The position numbers and the translations under genes were made by a program. From assembly GCF_000741785.1 (NCBI RefSeq), contig NZ_JGZP01000007.1, positions 26,714 through 90,713 of the forward strand: DNA of 64,000 nucleotides, in the 5' to 3' direction. How positions within the stretch are numbered: position 1 is the stretch's first letter; each line of letters starts with the position of its first letter. Shown piece after piece: positions 8,403 to 18,072 of this stretch. Under the pieces are notes generated by a model. That model had not been told where the DNA came from. It saw nothing but the letters and a program-made list of their open reading frames with translations, and did not search any database. Origin of the DNA: Bifidobacterium stellenboschense. GTDB taxonomy: Bacteria > Actinomycetota > Actinomycetes > Actinomycetales > Bifidobacteriaceae.

Positions 8403-10142
8403 ATGCCGGGTGCGGGCGGTTCCGGGCGGGGGCGCGTCTATCTCGCCATCGACCTCAAATCCTTCTACGCGTCCGTCGAATGTCATGCTCGTGGCCTCGA
8501 TCCGTTGACGACGAACCTCGTCGTGGCCGACGAGACGCGCACCGACAAGACCATCTGCCTCGCCGTGTCGCCGTCGCTCAAGGCGTACGGGCTGCCGGGG
8601 CGTCCGCGCCTGTTCGAGGCGAAGGAACGGCTGCGGCGGGTGAACGCCGACCGCGCGCTCGCCGCGCCCGGCATGCGGCTGATGGGGGAGTCGTGCGACG
8701 CGCGCGACCTCGAACGTTCGCCGCGGCTCAAGGCGTCGATGATCATCGCCCCGCCGAGGATGGCGACGTACCTTGACGTCAGCGGGAGGATCTACGGCAT
8801 CTATCTCAAATACGCGGCGCCCGAGCACATCCACGTGTATTCGATCGACGAGGTGTTCATCGACGCCACGCCGTATCTCGCATCGCTCGGCATGACCGCG
8901 CATCAGATGGCCATGACCATCGTGCGCGACATCCTGAGCGAGACCGGCATCACCGCGACCGCGGGCGTCGGCACGAACCTGTACCTCGCGAAGGTCGCGA
9001 TGGACATCGTCGCCAAGCACATGCCCGCGGACGCGGACGGCGTGCGCGTCGCCGAGCTCGACGAGGCGTCGTACCGCCGCCTGCTGTGGGACCATCGCCC
9101 GCTCACCGACTTCTGGCGGGTCGGGCGCGGGTATGCGCGCAAGCTGGAGAAGGCGGGATTGATGACGATGGGCGACATCGCCCGGTGTTCGGCGGGGCGC
9201 GCCTCCGACTACTACAACGAGGAGCTGCTCTACCGCATGTTCGGCGTGAACGCGGAACTGCTCATCGACCACGCGTGGGGGTGGGAGCCGTGCACGATCG
9301 CCGACATCAAATCGTATGAGCCGGACGCGCACAGCACCAGCATCGGCCAGGTGCTCACCGGTCCCGCGGACTGGTCCACCGCGCGGCTCATCGCCAAGGA
9401 GATGGCCGATGCGCTCGCATTGGACCTCGTCGGCAAGGGGGTGCGCACGAACCGGCTCACGCTCGCCGTCGGGTACGACATCGGCAGTCTCGACGCGAGC
9501 CGGCTCGACGATTGCGAGACGCCGGAGATGAAACGGCTGGCGCGACGCGCCGCCGAGTCCTATCGCGGTCCGGTGGCGGTCGACCATTATGGGCGGAAGG
9601 TTCCCAAACCGTCGGTCGGCTCGATCGGACTGGGGGAGTTCACCTCCTCGTCGGCGCGCATCCGCGAGGCGATGACGCTGCTGTTCGAGCGCATCGTCGA
9701 TTCGCGGCTGCTGGTGCGCAGGCTCACCGTCGTCGCCGACGATCTCGCCACGGACAAGGAGCTCGCCGCCGGCAAACGCTACGAGCAGCCCGACCTGTTC
9801 GCGCAGGATGATGGCGATGGGGGTGACGATCCGGGTGGCGACGGGTCGATGGCGGGAATGTCGGGCCATGCCGTGATGTCGACGGAAGATGGGCGCTCCG
9901 GCGGCGACGGTGTCCGGCCCCGTGGCGATGCCGGTGGGGGCGGCGGCGATGACGGTTGTCCCGTCGGAGAACCGGGTGGCGGCTCCGCCGGCGGCGACGG
10001 GCCCGACCGCGACGCGGTGGACCGCACGCTGCTGGCGATCAAACGCCGGTTCGGGAAGAACGCGGTCGTCAAGGCCATGAACATGGAACCCGGCGCCACC
10101 GGCATCGAACGCAACAACCAGATAGGAGGACACCATGCATGA
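8403..10142 (+). CDS. Y-family DNA polymerase (UmuC/UvrX-like), SOS-controlled
   Basis: 579 residues. Catalytic-site sequences DLKSFYASVEC (about residue 17) and YSIDEVFID (about residue 145) carry the acidic residues of translesion polymerases. YEQPDLFAQ near residue 463 is a good sliding-clamp-binding motif. A Gly/Asp-rich linker of about 75 residues follows, then the C-terminal block KRRFGKNAVVKAMN found in Firmicutes UvrX/UmuC-type proteins. The enzyme would copy past damaged DNA, with mutations as a cost. ATG at 8403 is chosen for spacing from GGAGG; GTG codons at 8394 and 8397 overlap that site. Two LexA-type boxes upstream support SOS control. The small gene at 10295 is its probable partner. 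Confidence 0.9.
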   Translation: MPGAGGSGRGRVYLAIDLKSFYASVECHARGLDPLTTNLVVADETRTDKTICLAVSPSLKAYGLPGRPRLFEAKERLRRVNADRALAAPGMRLMGESCDARDLERSPRLKASMIIAPPRMATYLDVSGRIYGIYLKYAAPEHIHVYSIDEVFIDATPYLASLGMTAHQMAMTIVRDILSETGITATAGVGTNLYLAKVAMDIVAKHMPADADGVRVAELDEASYRRLLWDHRPLTDFWRVGRGYARKLEKAGLMTMGDIARCSAGRASDYYNEELLYRMFGVNAELLIDHAWGWEPCTIADIKSYEPDAHSTSIGQVLTGPADWSTARLIAKEMADALALDLVGKGVRTNRLTLAVGYDIGSLDASRLDDCETPEMKRLARRAAESYRGPVAVDHYGRKVPKPSVGSIGLGEFTSSSARIREAMTLLFERIVDSRLLVRRLTVVADDLATDKELAAGKRYEQPDLFAQDDGDGGDDPGGDGSMAGMSGHAVMSTEDGRSGGDGVRPRGDAGGGGGDDGCPVGEPGGGSAGGDGPDRDAVDRTLLAIKRRFGKNAVVKAMNMEPGATGIERNNQIGGHHA

Positions 10143-10153
10143 TCACCGGCTGT

Positions 10154-10265
10154 GCCGCTCCCGCTGGAGAAACCAGACCGCGGCAGAGGGCATCCGGCGA
10201 TTGCCGGGCCTGTTCTTCGCTCCCGCTGGCGGGAGCTGTCCCGCGTATGCGGGACTGAGGGTGGC
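10154..10265 (+). repeat. Two-hairpin element plus a partial copy
   Basis: A complete unit at about 10219-10265: GCTCCCGC/GCGGGAGC, then GTCCCGC...GCGGGAC, then TGAGGGTGG. At 10154-10170 only the left arm (GCTCCCGCTGG) remains, which looks like a decayed copy. Located between the polymerase gene and its small partner. Confidence 0.75.
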
Positions 10266-10294
10266 CGTGGAGATGCCGTCAGGAGGCGCCCGTC

Positions 10295-10513
10295 ATGGCA
10301 TTGCATGAGACGCACCGCTACGACGACATCATCGACATGCCGCACCACGTGTCCCGACGGCATCCGCCGATGTCGCGGCACAAACGCGCGGCCCAGTTCA
10401 TGCCGTTCGCCGCGCTTACCGGCTACGAGCAGGTCATCGAGGAGACCGCGCGCCGCGTCGAGGAGTCCGTCGCCGCCCGCGACGCGCAATACGACCGCGA
10501 CTTCGGCGCGTGA
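10295..10513 (+). CDS. Small YolD-like partner of the UvrX-type polymerase
   Basis: 72 residues with ATG and a strong AGGAGG eight bases upstream. The block SRHKRAAQFMPFAALTGYEQ is the conserved core of small proteins encoded next to UvrX/UmuC-type polymerases in many Gram-positive genomes. Its biochemical role is not established. It probably shares the LexA-controlled transcript of the polymerase. No catalytic motif is visible. Confidence 0.7.
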   Translation: MALHETHRYDDIIDMPHHVSRRHPPMSRHKRAAQFMPFAALTGYEQVIEETARRVEESVAARDAQYDRDFGA

Positions 10514-10660
10514 CCATGGAACGGGTGCGGCTCGCGCGGCCGCGGTCAGGCATCCGGCCGGAGTCCGGTCGCGGTCAGGCATCCGATCGTAGCGCGGCCG
10601 CGAACGGTGACGCGGTGTAAGGTGTGTCGGCATCGGATCGGACGGGAAGGAGTCGCGGGA

Positions 10661-12075
10661 ATGGTGGAGGCCGTCGTGATGCTCGCGTTCTGTGCGGCGC
10701 TGTTCGCAAGCGTCGCGCAAGGCTGGTCGATCATCCCCGCGCTGCTGATCGGCGTGGTGCTGTTCGCCGGATACGGGTTGGTGCGCGGCCGGAAGCTGTC
10801 CGCGATGACGCGCCGTGCGGTCGGCAGCATCCGCGCCGCGGGCATGATTCTCGTGACGTTCGCGCTGATCGGCATGCTGACCTCCCTATGGCGGGCCAGC
10901 GGCACCATCGCGTTCATCGTCGCCCACGCCTCGTCCCTGATTCACGGCGCGACCGTACTGCCGCTGACGTTCCTCCTCTGCTCGGCGATGTCGATACTGG
11001 TCGGCTCGTCGTTCGCCAGCGCCGCGACCATGGGCACGATCTGCATGTCGCTGGGGCTGTCGATGGGCGCCCATCCGGTGATGCTCGGCGGCGCGGTGCT
11101 CGCCGGCGTGTACGTGGGGACCGGTTCTCCCCGGTCTCCACCAGCGCGCTGCTCGTCGCGCAGCTCACTCACACGAACCTGTTCTCCAATCTCGGGCGCA
11201 TGCTGCGCACCGGAGCGATACCGTTCGCCGTGAGCTGCATCGTCTACGTGGCGGCGGCCGTGGCCGGCGTCATGTCCGGAGATGGAACGACGACGGCCGT
11301 CGGTTCCGGCGGCGTACCAATCGCCGGATTGTTCGCGAAGGCGTTCGACCTGCATTGGCTCACCGTGACGCCGGCGATCCTCGTGGTCATCATGGCGCTG
11401 CTGCGCGTGGACGTGCGGCTGACCATGCTGACGAGCATCGCCGTATCCGCGGTGGTGTGCGTCGGCGTGCAGCGCATGGCCTGGCCGGAACTGCTGCGCC
11501 TCCTCGTGGACGGATACCATGCCGGCAATCCGCGCGTCGGCGCGCTGCTCGACGGCGGAGGCATGATCTCCATGCTGAACGTGGCGGCGATCGTGTGCAT
11601 CTCATCCGCCTACGCGGGCATCTTCGCCGAAACCCGCATGCTCGCCCGGTTGCGGCACGCCATCGACGCGCTGGGCTCCCGTTTCGGCGCGACCGGCGCG
11701 ACCACGGTCGTCGCGTCGTGCGCCGCGGCGCTCTCCTGCAACCAGACCCTGACGATCATGCTCACCCACCAGCTCTGTTCGGGACTGTACGGCGACGACG
11801 AGGCGTCGCGCGGTGACCGCGCCGTCGATCTGGAGGACTCCGCCGTCGTCATTGCGCCGCTGATCCCCTGGTCGATCGCCGGCGCGGTGCCGTTGGCCAC
11901 GATAGGTGCCCCCACCGCGAGCATCGCCGCCGCGACGTTCCCCTATCTTCTGCCGCTCACCCGGCTCCTCACGGCAGTGCCGCGCCACCGGCGCCACAGC
12001 CGGAGGGAAAAGACCGTCGGTCTCGGACATCCGCGGCCGCGCGGGGGTGATGACGCTATCATGGCATCCGTATGA
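10661..12075 (+). pseudogene. NhaC-family Na+/H+ antiporter, broken by a one-base frameshift
   Basis: The first part (10661 to about 11119) reads MVEAVVMLAFCAALF and continues with membrane helices to GAVLAGVYVG. The second part (from about 11120 to 12075) continues in another frame as DRFSPVSTSALLVAQLTH and further helices. NhaC transporters carry GxYxGDRxSPxSTSA here, so the two frames join if one G is added to the GGGG run at 11116-11119. The combined product would be about 471 residues, normal for NhaC. Either a real frameshift, a slippage-prone site or a sequencing error. ATG at 10661 has GGAAGGAG upstream. Confidence 0.8.
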
Positions 12076-12130
12076 CGTGGACGGCATCCATATGACATGG
12101 GTGAGGACTTCAACGAAAGGACGGCCGAGG

Positions 12131-12760
12131 ATGGGCGTGAGAATCGGAAGGGCGTTGGCCGCCATGATGCTGTGCGGTGCGCTCGCCATCGGACTGGGCG
12201 CATGCGGGTCGTCGAACGCCTCCGACGCGAACGGGTCGGCGAACGGCTCCGCGAACAGTTCGCAGACCAGCGGGGATTCCTCCAAGAAGTCCGAACAGTC
12301 CGGCAAGTCGGATTCCGACGGTTCGGCCACGACGACGGATGGCTCGGACAGCGCGTCCACTTCCTCGGACGCATCCGGCTCCGGCGACGCTTCGGCATCC
12401 GCCGCTCCGGTCGACATTACCGGCACCTACGAGTTCTCCGATTTCGGCAAGGACTGCACGAAGGACTGCAAGATCACCGTCACCGTCAAGGACGGCATGA
12501 TCTCCGCCGTCATGTCCGACGACTTCGGCGAATACCCGTACTGGTACGGCACCGTCGACTCCGCCTCCATCGCGAAGACCGGCAAGTGGACCAGCAAGGC
12601 CGATCCGAAGTCCGCGCAGGGCAGGAAGGTCGCCAAGTCCGAGTTCGGCTCCGAGGATTCCACCAAGGAGTTCACCTACGACGCGAAGGCCAAGAGCATC
12701 AACTTCGACCTTAAATTCTATGTGCGCGTCAACCACGTGAAGGCCAAGCTCGTCGGCTGA
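12131..12760 (+). CDS. Secreted lipoprotein of unknown function
   Basis: 209 residues with a lipoprotein signal: positively charged start, hydrophobic stretch AALMLCGALAIGLGAC-like, and lipobox LGAC placing the lipidated cysteine near residue 26. A Ser/Asp/Ala/Gly-rich low-complexity spacer of about 75 residues follows, then a compact C-terminal domain starting ITGTYEFSDFGKDCTKDC with Gly-Glu-Tyr-Pro-Tyr-Trp-Tyr and VRVNHVKAKLV at the end. That domain looks like a small beta-rich extracellular module; no family is recognised. ATG at 12131 is chosen because GAAAGGACGG precedes it; an upstream in-frame ATG at 12092 is possible. Confidence 0.7.
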   Translation: MGVRIGRALAAMMLCGALAIGLGACGSSNASDANGSANGSANSSQTSGDSSKKSEQSGKSDSDGSATTTDGSDSASTSSDASGSGDASASAAPVDITGTYEFSDFGKDCTKDCKITVTVKDGMISAVMSDDFGEYPYWYGTVDSASIAKTGKWTSKADPKSAQGRKVAKSEFGSEDSTKEFTYDAKAKSINFDLKFYVRVNHVKAKLVG

Positions 12761-12841
12761 GGCAGGGGCCGCCCGTATCGGCGGGGCACATGTGAGTCAC
12801 ATGTCGGTGGTTGGCACGTCGATGGGCCGCATGTCGGTGAA

Positions 12842-13387
12842 TCACATGTCGGTGAGCCCGGCCGCGGCGAACGCCTTGCGGTAGACGGCGACGAGGTCGT
12901 CCAGCCGCATCGACGCGTTCGCCGGACTCGTCGACGGCAGCGGCGTCATCGGCACGTCGAGACCTGCGGCCGACAGTTGCGGCGTGATGAGTCGCCGGTA
13001 CAGTTGCGCCGCCTTGCCGCCCGTCGTGAAGACTCGGACGATCGGTGCGGCGCGTACGATCGGAACGATGTCGTTCGGCGTCGCGTCGCGGATGCTCGCG
13101 TCCGCCGCGCCGTCGATGTCACATGACGCGATCACATCCCATAGGGCGACGTGATGCCGCAATGCGAACGCGCGGCGCGATTCGGGGGAGTCGCCGACGC
13201 GGTCGGACGCGTCGCCGGGGTCCGTAAGCACCGCCTGCAGCACCGGCCAGAACCGGTTGCGCGGATGCATGTAGTAGAACGCCGCCTCCCGCGATTTCGG
13301 ACTCGGCATCGATCCCAACACCAATGCCCGCGACGATCCGTCCCACACCGGCCCGAAGCCATGCTCCACATGCACCATGCCGTCCAT
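12842..13387 (-). CDS. Uracil/hypoxanthine-DNA glycosylase superfamily protein
   Basis: About 182 residues from the chosen ATG. RALVLGSMPSPKSREAAFYYMHPRNRFWPVL is split here as LGSMPSPKS followed by YYMHPRNRFW, the pattern of the Mug-like/DNA-deoxyinosine glycosylase family. LPSTSPANA near the end is the second conserved motif. Such enzymes remove deaminated or mismatched bases in base-excision repair. The open frame continues upstream for 90 codons, but that part is a Pro-rich translation of a degenerate tandem repeat (13405-13490), so a start at 13387 (or 13378) is preferred; no good ribosome site is visible. Confidence 0.78.
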   Translation of the reverse strand: MDGMVHVEHGFGPVWDGSSRALVLGSMPSPKSREAAFYYMHPRNRFWPVLQAVLTDPGDASDRVGDSPESRRAFALRHHVALWDVIASCDIDGAADASIRDATPNDIVPIVRAAPIVRVFTTGGKAAQLYRRLITPQLSAAGLDVPMTPLPSTSPANASMRLDDLVAVYRKAFAAAGLTDM

Positions 13388-13404
13388 CATAGGCAGTGCC
13401 GACA

Positions 13405-13490
13405 TGGGTGGTGTCGGTATGGGTGGCACTGGCGTGGGTGGCACCGGTACGAGTGGTGTCGGTATGGGTGGCACCGATATGGACGGTGCC
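13405..13490. repeat. Degenerate tandem repeat upstream of the glycosylase
   Basis: Roughly 20-base units around GGTGTCGGTATGGGTGGCAC, with at least four recognisable copies, some diverged. It may influence expression of the glycosylase or simply be slippage-prone low-complexity DNA. Confidence 0.6.
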
Positions 13491-13690
13491 GGCCGTCGGA
13501 GCGATGCGCGGATTGTCCGACACACCATGTAGTTATGTACATAACACATAACTATTGAATAAGTAGCCGTTGTCTGAACTTTATGGCATGGTCGCCGTTC
13601 GATGGTCGATGTGTTGGCGGCGTGCCGCCGACGGTACGCCGTATCGCGCCCGGGCATGGAAGACGGGCGAAGATGAAGGAAAGGAACCTC

Positions 13691-16600
13691 ATGAGGAACA
13701 ACAATGGGGGAGGGCTCCGGGTTTCATGGCGTGCCGCGGTCGGCGCGCTGGTCTCCTGCGCCACACTGCTGTGCGGTCTGACCGTCGCCTCCACGGCCCA
13801 AGCCGATGAATCGACCGTCGACACGAATCTGGGCAACGCCGTCAGAATCGAACCGGCGACGAAGAACGGGAACGACTACACGGGCACGAAGCAATATCTC
13901 GCCTCATCGGACACAGTCAAGACCCCGCTGGTGTTCAGCGACAAGGAAGACGATAATACGCTGTGGAACATCGCAGGCTGGGGTGATAACACGGTCTATG
14001 ACGATGCCGTATATGCTCAGGCGCCGCACACCGTCTCCCTCAAGAACCAGAAGACCGGTTTCCGCATCAAGGGTGGCAACGTCGCTTGGAACGGCCAGTA
14101 CCAGGAGGATCTGAACCAGTACAATAAGAAGGTGCTGTCCTGGGATGGCGACGGCCATGGCGGCTGGGAATCTATCAAGGTCGAACCGGCTGGCAACGGC
14201 ACCGTCGCTTTGAGGGACACCGATACCGGTCTGTACTTCAAGTTCGACGGAACCAATCTGGTGACCACCGATAAGACGGACGCCATCGACGATGCAGGCC
14301 ACTTCCTCCTGCACACCAGCCAGACCACTCCCGTCGCGCCGACCGGCGTGAAGGTCTCCGACATCGCCGACACCGTCGCGACCGTGAGCTTCGCGGAGGC
14401 GAAGGACTCCTTCGTCACCGACTACGAGGTCACCGCCACGCCGACGACCGACAAATCCGCGAAGACCATCGACGTCAAGGCGACGACCACCACCGTCAAG
14501 CTTGAAGGACTCACCTCCCACACCGCATACACGGTGAGCGTCAAGAGCCTGTTCGGCAATACCGCTTCCGCAGCCGGTGATGCCGCCACGTTCAAGACGA
14601 CCGCCGGCGCCCCGCTGCCCGCCCCGAAGAACGTGAAGGCGGAGGAAGCCAAGGACAAGGACGGCAACGCCACCGGCATTACGCTCACCTGGGACAACGT
14701 CGACGGAGCCAAGGGCTATGAGGTCTATCGCGCCAAGTCCGGTTACGCCAAGGACTCGGACTTCGTGAAGGTCAGCGGCGACCAGCCGGTCAACGCCACC
14801 ACGTTCACCGACAAGCTCGCGGACCTGAACAAGAACGACAAGGGCAAGACCGACGAGTACGCCAACTACTACAAGATTCGTACCGTGAACCAGTACGACG
14901 ACCTGTCCGTCTTCGATGACGCGACCGCCTCCCTCGACCAGACCCTCTTCGGCGACCACACGCTCGTGTTCGCCCCGACAGACGACATGGCCAAGGTGGA
15001 CAAGGTCCTCGCCGACCTGTTCACCAAGCAGAACGACCGCGGTGCCGACGCCCAGTTCAAGAGCGAGCACTGGCAGGTCTACTTCAAGCCGGGCGATTAC
15101 GTCAAGACCAAGGACTCGGCCATCTCCACCATCGATCTCGGCTTCTACACCAACATCAACGGTCTGGACAAGACGCCGAAGGATACGATGCTGAACAACA
15201 TCTCCATTCCGGCGTATCTTGACAGCAACAACGCCACCTGCAACTTCTGGCGTGCGATCGAGAACATCGGCGTGAAAAACACCGGCTTCGACAACGGTCA
15301 AGCCGGCAACGGCTCCTGGCGTCCCCAGTATCTGAACTGGGCCGTGGCCCAGGCCGCACCGATGCGTCGCGTGTGGACCGACCGCCCGGTCGCCTACGAT
15401 TGGCAGTACGGCTGGGCCTCAGGCGGCTATGTGGCCGACTCCCAGTTCGAAGGCCAAGGGGGCGACAAGAAGGAGGGCGCCGGCACCTGGTCCGGCCAGC
15501 AGTTCTACACCCGCAACTCCGATTTCAACGACAACACCGCCTACGGCACCACGCTCAACAACTTCCTGCAAGGCGTGACCGGTGCGAATAACGTCAAGGC
15601 GCTGGACGGACAGAACGGTATGACCCTCAAGGATGCCGCCGGCAAGCGCGTGGGCGTCAGCAATTGGGGAGTCGCCGGTGCGGACGGTGCCCAGCAGGTT
15701 CTGACCTCCATCGACTCCACCGAGAAGATCGCCGAGAAGCCGTTCCTCTACCTTGACGACAACGGCGAATACCAGGTGTTCGTGCCCGGCTACCGCAAGA
15801 ACGCCAAGGGCGTCAGCTGGGGCGACGGCAAGGACAACAACGGCATGGGCGTGGGCGAAAGCATCCCGCTCTCCAAGTTCTACATCGCAGATCCCAATGA
15901 CGACCAGTTCGCCGAGCATGTCAACAAGGCCATCGAAGACGGCAAGAACGTCTATCTGAAGCCCGGCGTGTACCACGCGAAGTCCCCGATCGACGTCAAC
16001 CGCAACGACGTGGTCGTGCTCGGCACCGGTATGGCGACCATCATCCCGGACAACGAGGACGCCGCCCTCAAGATCGGCGACAAGGCGAAGAAGGGCGTGC
16101 GCATCGCGGGTCTGATCTTCGATGCCGGCAAGCACTCGAAGTATCTGGTGAAGGTCGGCGACACGAAGAACAACGCGGGCGATGCAGACGATCCGATCGA
16201 GCTGCAGGACATCTTCTACCGCATCGGCGGCACCACCGACAGCACCACCTCCGCCGATTACGGCATCGTGATCAACACCAAGAACACGATTACCGATCAC
16301 TTCTGGATCTGGCGCGCCGACCACGGCGCCGGCGTCGGCTGGCCCAGCGGCGAGAACAAGTGGAACTACTCCAAGAGCGGCATGGTCGTGAACGGCGACA
16401 ATGTGATCGCATACGGCCTGTTCAACGAACACCACGAGGAGTACGACACGCTCTGGAACGGCGAGAACGGCAAGACGTTCTTCTACCAGAACGAGAAGTG
16501 CTACGATCCGATCTCCCAGGATTCGTGGAAGTCCCACAACGGCACCGTGAACGGCTACGCCGCCTACAAGGTCGCCAACGGCGTGAAGAACCACTACGCC

Positions 16601-17980
16601 GTCGGTCTCGGCATCTACAACGTGTTCATCTACACCGGTCCCGAGGTGAAGAACGACGGTAATGACGGCAGCAGCCCCACCGACCCCAACCAGCACACCG
16701 GTGACGGTACGGCGGCCATGGAGATGGACAACGCCGTCGAAGTGCCGAACTCCAAGGGCGTCGTCATCGAGAACGTCACCACCCAGTCGTTCGCCGATCT
16801 GAAGGATAAGGAGAAGAACAACAAGGCCGTCCGCAAGTTCAACTCCATCGTCAACGGCGTTGGCGGCAAAGTCGGCAGCGGCCCGAACATCACGAGCTGG
16901 AACCGCAAGTTCCTGCTTCGCTACCAGGGCAACGACACCAAGGACAAGGACAGCAAGACGGTCGACGGCAAGACCGGTGACGCCAAATACGGCACCGCCG
17001 AGTACGGCAAGGACCCGGGTCTGACGAATACCGATGAGAACGGCACGGACGTCACGTCCAAGTTCAACAAGTTCATCGGCACCGACAAGTCTGAAACCGT
17101 CCGCCAGCTGGGCGAGGAGGTCGACCTGACCAAGCTGCCCGACCTGAAGAAGGCGATCGACGCCGCCGAGGCGAAGACCAAGGAATCGGACTACACGACG
17201 AAGTACACCGCGGACAGCCGCAAGGCAATCGAAAAGGCTCTTGCCGACGCGAACACGGTCTACAAGAACCTCACCAATGCCGACTACCTCAAGTACGACG
17301 CCAAGTCCTCCGATGCCAAGGCCATTGAGAGCAGCCTCGCCGCCCTGAACAAGAAACTCGATCTGAACGGCGCCGACTACTCCAACCTGGACAAGGCCAT
17401 CAAGGAGGCCGAGTCCAAGAAGCAGTCGGACTACACCGAGAAGACGTGGACCCCGTTCGCCGCGGCGTTGAAGGCCGCGAAGGACGTCAAGCGCGATCTC
17501 AAGGTCACCGACCAGGCGACCGTCGATGCTGCGACCAAGGCCCTGACCGATGCCGCCGCCGCGTTGGCGAAGAAGGCCGACTACTCCAACCTGGACAAGG
17601 CCATCAAGGAGGCCGAGTCCAAGAAGCAGGATGAGTACACCGAGAAGACGTGGACCCCGTTCGCGAATGCGCTCGCCTCCGCAAAGGGCATCGACCGTGA
17701 CCTCGCCGACTCCGACCAGAAGACCATCGACGATGCGGCCAAGGCCTTGACCGATGCGGCCGCCGCGTTGACGAAGAAGGCCACCGAGCCGTCCGAGCCG
17801 AACAAGCCGTCCGAGCCGAACAAACCGGGTAACGACCAGTCCGGCCAGCAGTCCGGTCAGAAGCAGTCCGGTGGCCAGATGGCGAACACCGGTGTGTCGG
17901 TCCTCGTACCGGCCGTGATCGTGCTGCTGTGCGCGATCGCCAGTGGCATCGTGCTCACGTTCCGCCGCGTGAAGCACTGA
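13691..17980 (+). CDS. Large sortase-anchored beta-helix surface protein with FN3 and FIVAR domains
   Basis: 1429 residues. Signal peptide with cleavage near AQA/DE (residue 37). Then a trefoil-like sugar-binding-type region (about 40-205), two fibronectin type III domains (about 210-300 and 305-415), and a long right-handed beta-helix-like region (about 415-1080) containing VYFKPGDY, NFWRAIENIGV, YASGG-like WASGGYVADS and PFLYLDDNGEYQVFVPG. This resembles a secreted actinobacterial family often labelled adenylyl cyclase; a glycan-active role is plausible but unproven. About 1150-1363 holds three FIVAR-type modules, two nearly identical in DNA. The end is a Pro/Gln/Ser-rich wall spacer, the sorting motif MANTG, a membrane helix and RRVKH. 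ATG at 13691 has AAAGGAA upstream; ATG at 13673 is an alternative. Confidence 0.85.
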   Translation: MRNNNGGGLRVSWRAAVGALVSCATLLCGLTVASTAQADESTVDTNLGNAVRIEPATKNGNDYTGTKQYLASSDTVKTPLVFSDKEDDNTLWNIAGWGDNTVYDDAVYAQAPHTVSLKNQKTGFRIKGGNVAWNGQYQEDLNQYNKKVLSWDGDGHGGWESIKVEPAGNGTVALRDTDTGLYFKFDGTNLVTTDKTDAIDDAGHFLLHTSQTTPVAPTGVKVSDIADTVATVSFAEAKDSFVTDYEVTATPTTDKSAKTIDVKATTTTVKLEGLTSHTAYTVSVKSLFGNTASAAGDAATFKTTAGAPLPAPKNVKAEEAKDKDGNATGITLTWDNVDGAKGYEVYRAKSGYAKDSDFVKVSGDQPVNATTFTDKLADLNKNDKGKTDEYANYYKIRTVNQYDDLSVFDDATASLDQTLFGDHTLVFAPTDDMAKVDKVLADLFTKQNDRGADAQFKSEHWQVYFKPGDYVKTKDSAISTIDLGFYTNINGLDKTPKDTMLNNISIPAYLDSNNATCNFWRAIENIGVKNTGFDNGQAGNGSWRPQYLNWAVAQAAPMRRVWTDRPVAYDWQYGWASGGYVADSQFEGQGGDKKEGAGTWSGQQFYTRNSDFNDNTAYGTTLNNFLQGVTGANNVKALDGQNGMTLKDAAGKRVGVSNWGVAGADGAQQVLTSIDSTEKIAEKPFLYLDDNGEYQVFVPGYRKNAKGVSWGDGKDNNGMGVGESIPLSKFYIADPNDDQFAEHVNKAIEDGKNVYLKPGVYHAKSPIDVNRNDVVVLGTGMATIIPDNEDAALKIGDKAKKGVRIAGLIFDAGKHSKYLVKVGDTKNNAGDADDPIELQDIFYRIGGTTDSTTSADYGIVINTKNTITDHFWIWRADHGAGVGWPSGENKWNYSKSGMVVNGDNVIAYGLFNEHHEEYDTLWNGENGKTFFYQNEKCYDPISQDSWKSHNGTVNGYAAYKVANGVKNHYAVGLGIYNVFIYTGPEVKNDGNDGSSPTDPNQHTGDGTAAMEMDNAVEVPNSKGVVIENVTTQSFADLKDKEKNNKAVRKFNSIVNGVGGKVGSGPNITSWNRKFLLRYQGNDTKDKDSKTVDGKTGDAKYGTAEYGKDPGLTNTDENGTDVTSKFNKFIGTDKSETVRQLGEEVDLTKLPDLKKAIDAAEAKTKESDYTTKYTADSRKAIEKALADANTVYKNLTNADYLKYDAKSSDAKAIESSLAALNKKLDLNGADYSNLDKAIKEAESKKQSDYTEKTWTPFAAALKAAKDVKRDLKVTDQATVDAATKALTDAAAALAKKADYSNLDKAIKEAESKKQDEYTEKTWTPFANALASAKGIDRDLADSDQKTIDDAAKALTDAAAALTKKATEPSEPNKPSEPNKPGNDQSGQQSGQKQSGGQMANTGVSVLVPAVIVLLCAIASGIVLTFRRVKH

Positions 17981-17990
17981 CCTCAGCCGA

Positions 17991-18040
17991 AAAGGGCCGG
18001 TGCCCGGAGCCATCGCACTCCGCGCACCGGCCCTTTCGTC
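17991..18040 (+). terminator. Intrinsic terminator of the surface-protein gene
   Basis: Perfect 13-bp arms AAAGGGCCGGTGC (17991-18003) and GCACCGGCCCTTT (18024-18036), followed by a T-rich tail, 10 bases after the stop codon. Confidence 0.88.
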
Positions 18041-18072
18041 TTTTCCGATTCACGATTCCAGCATCACGGCAA

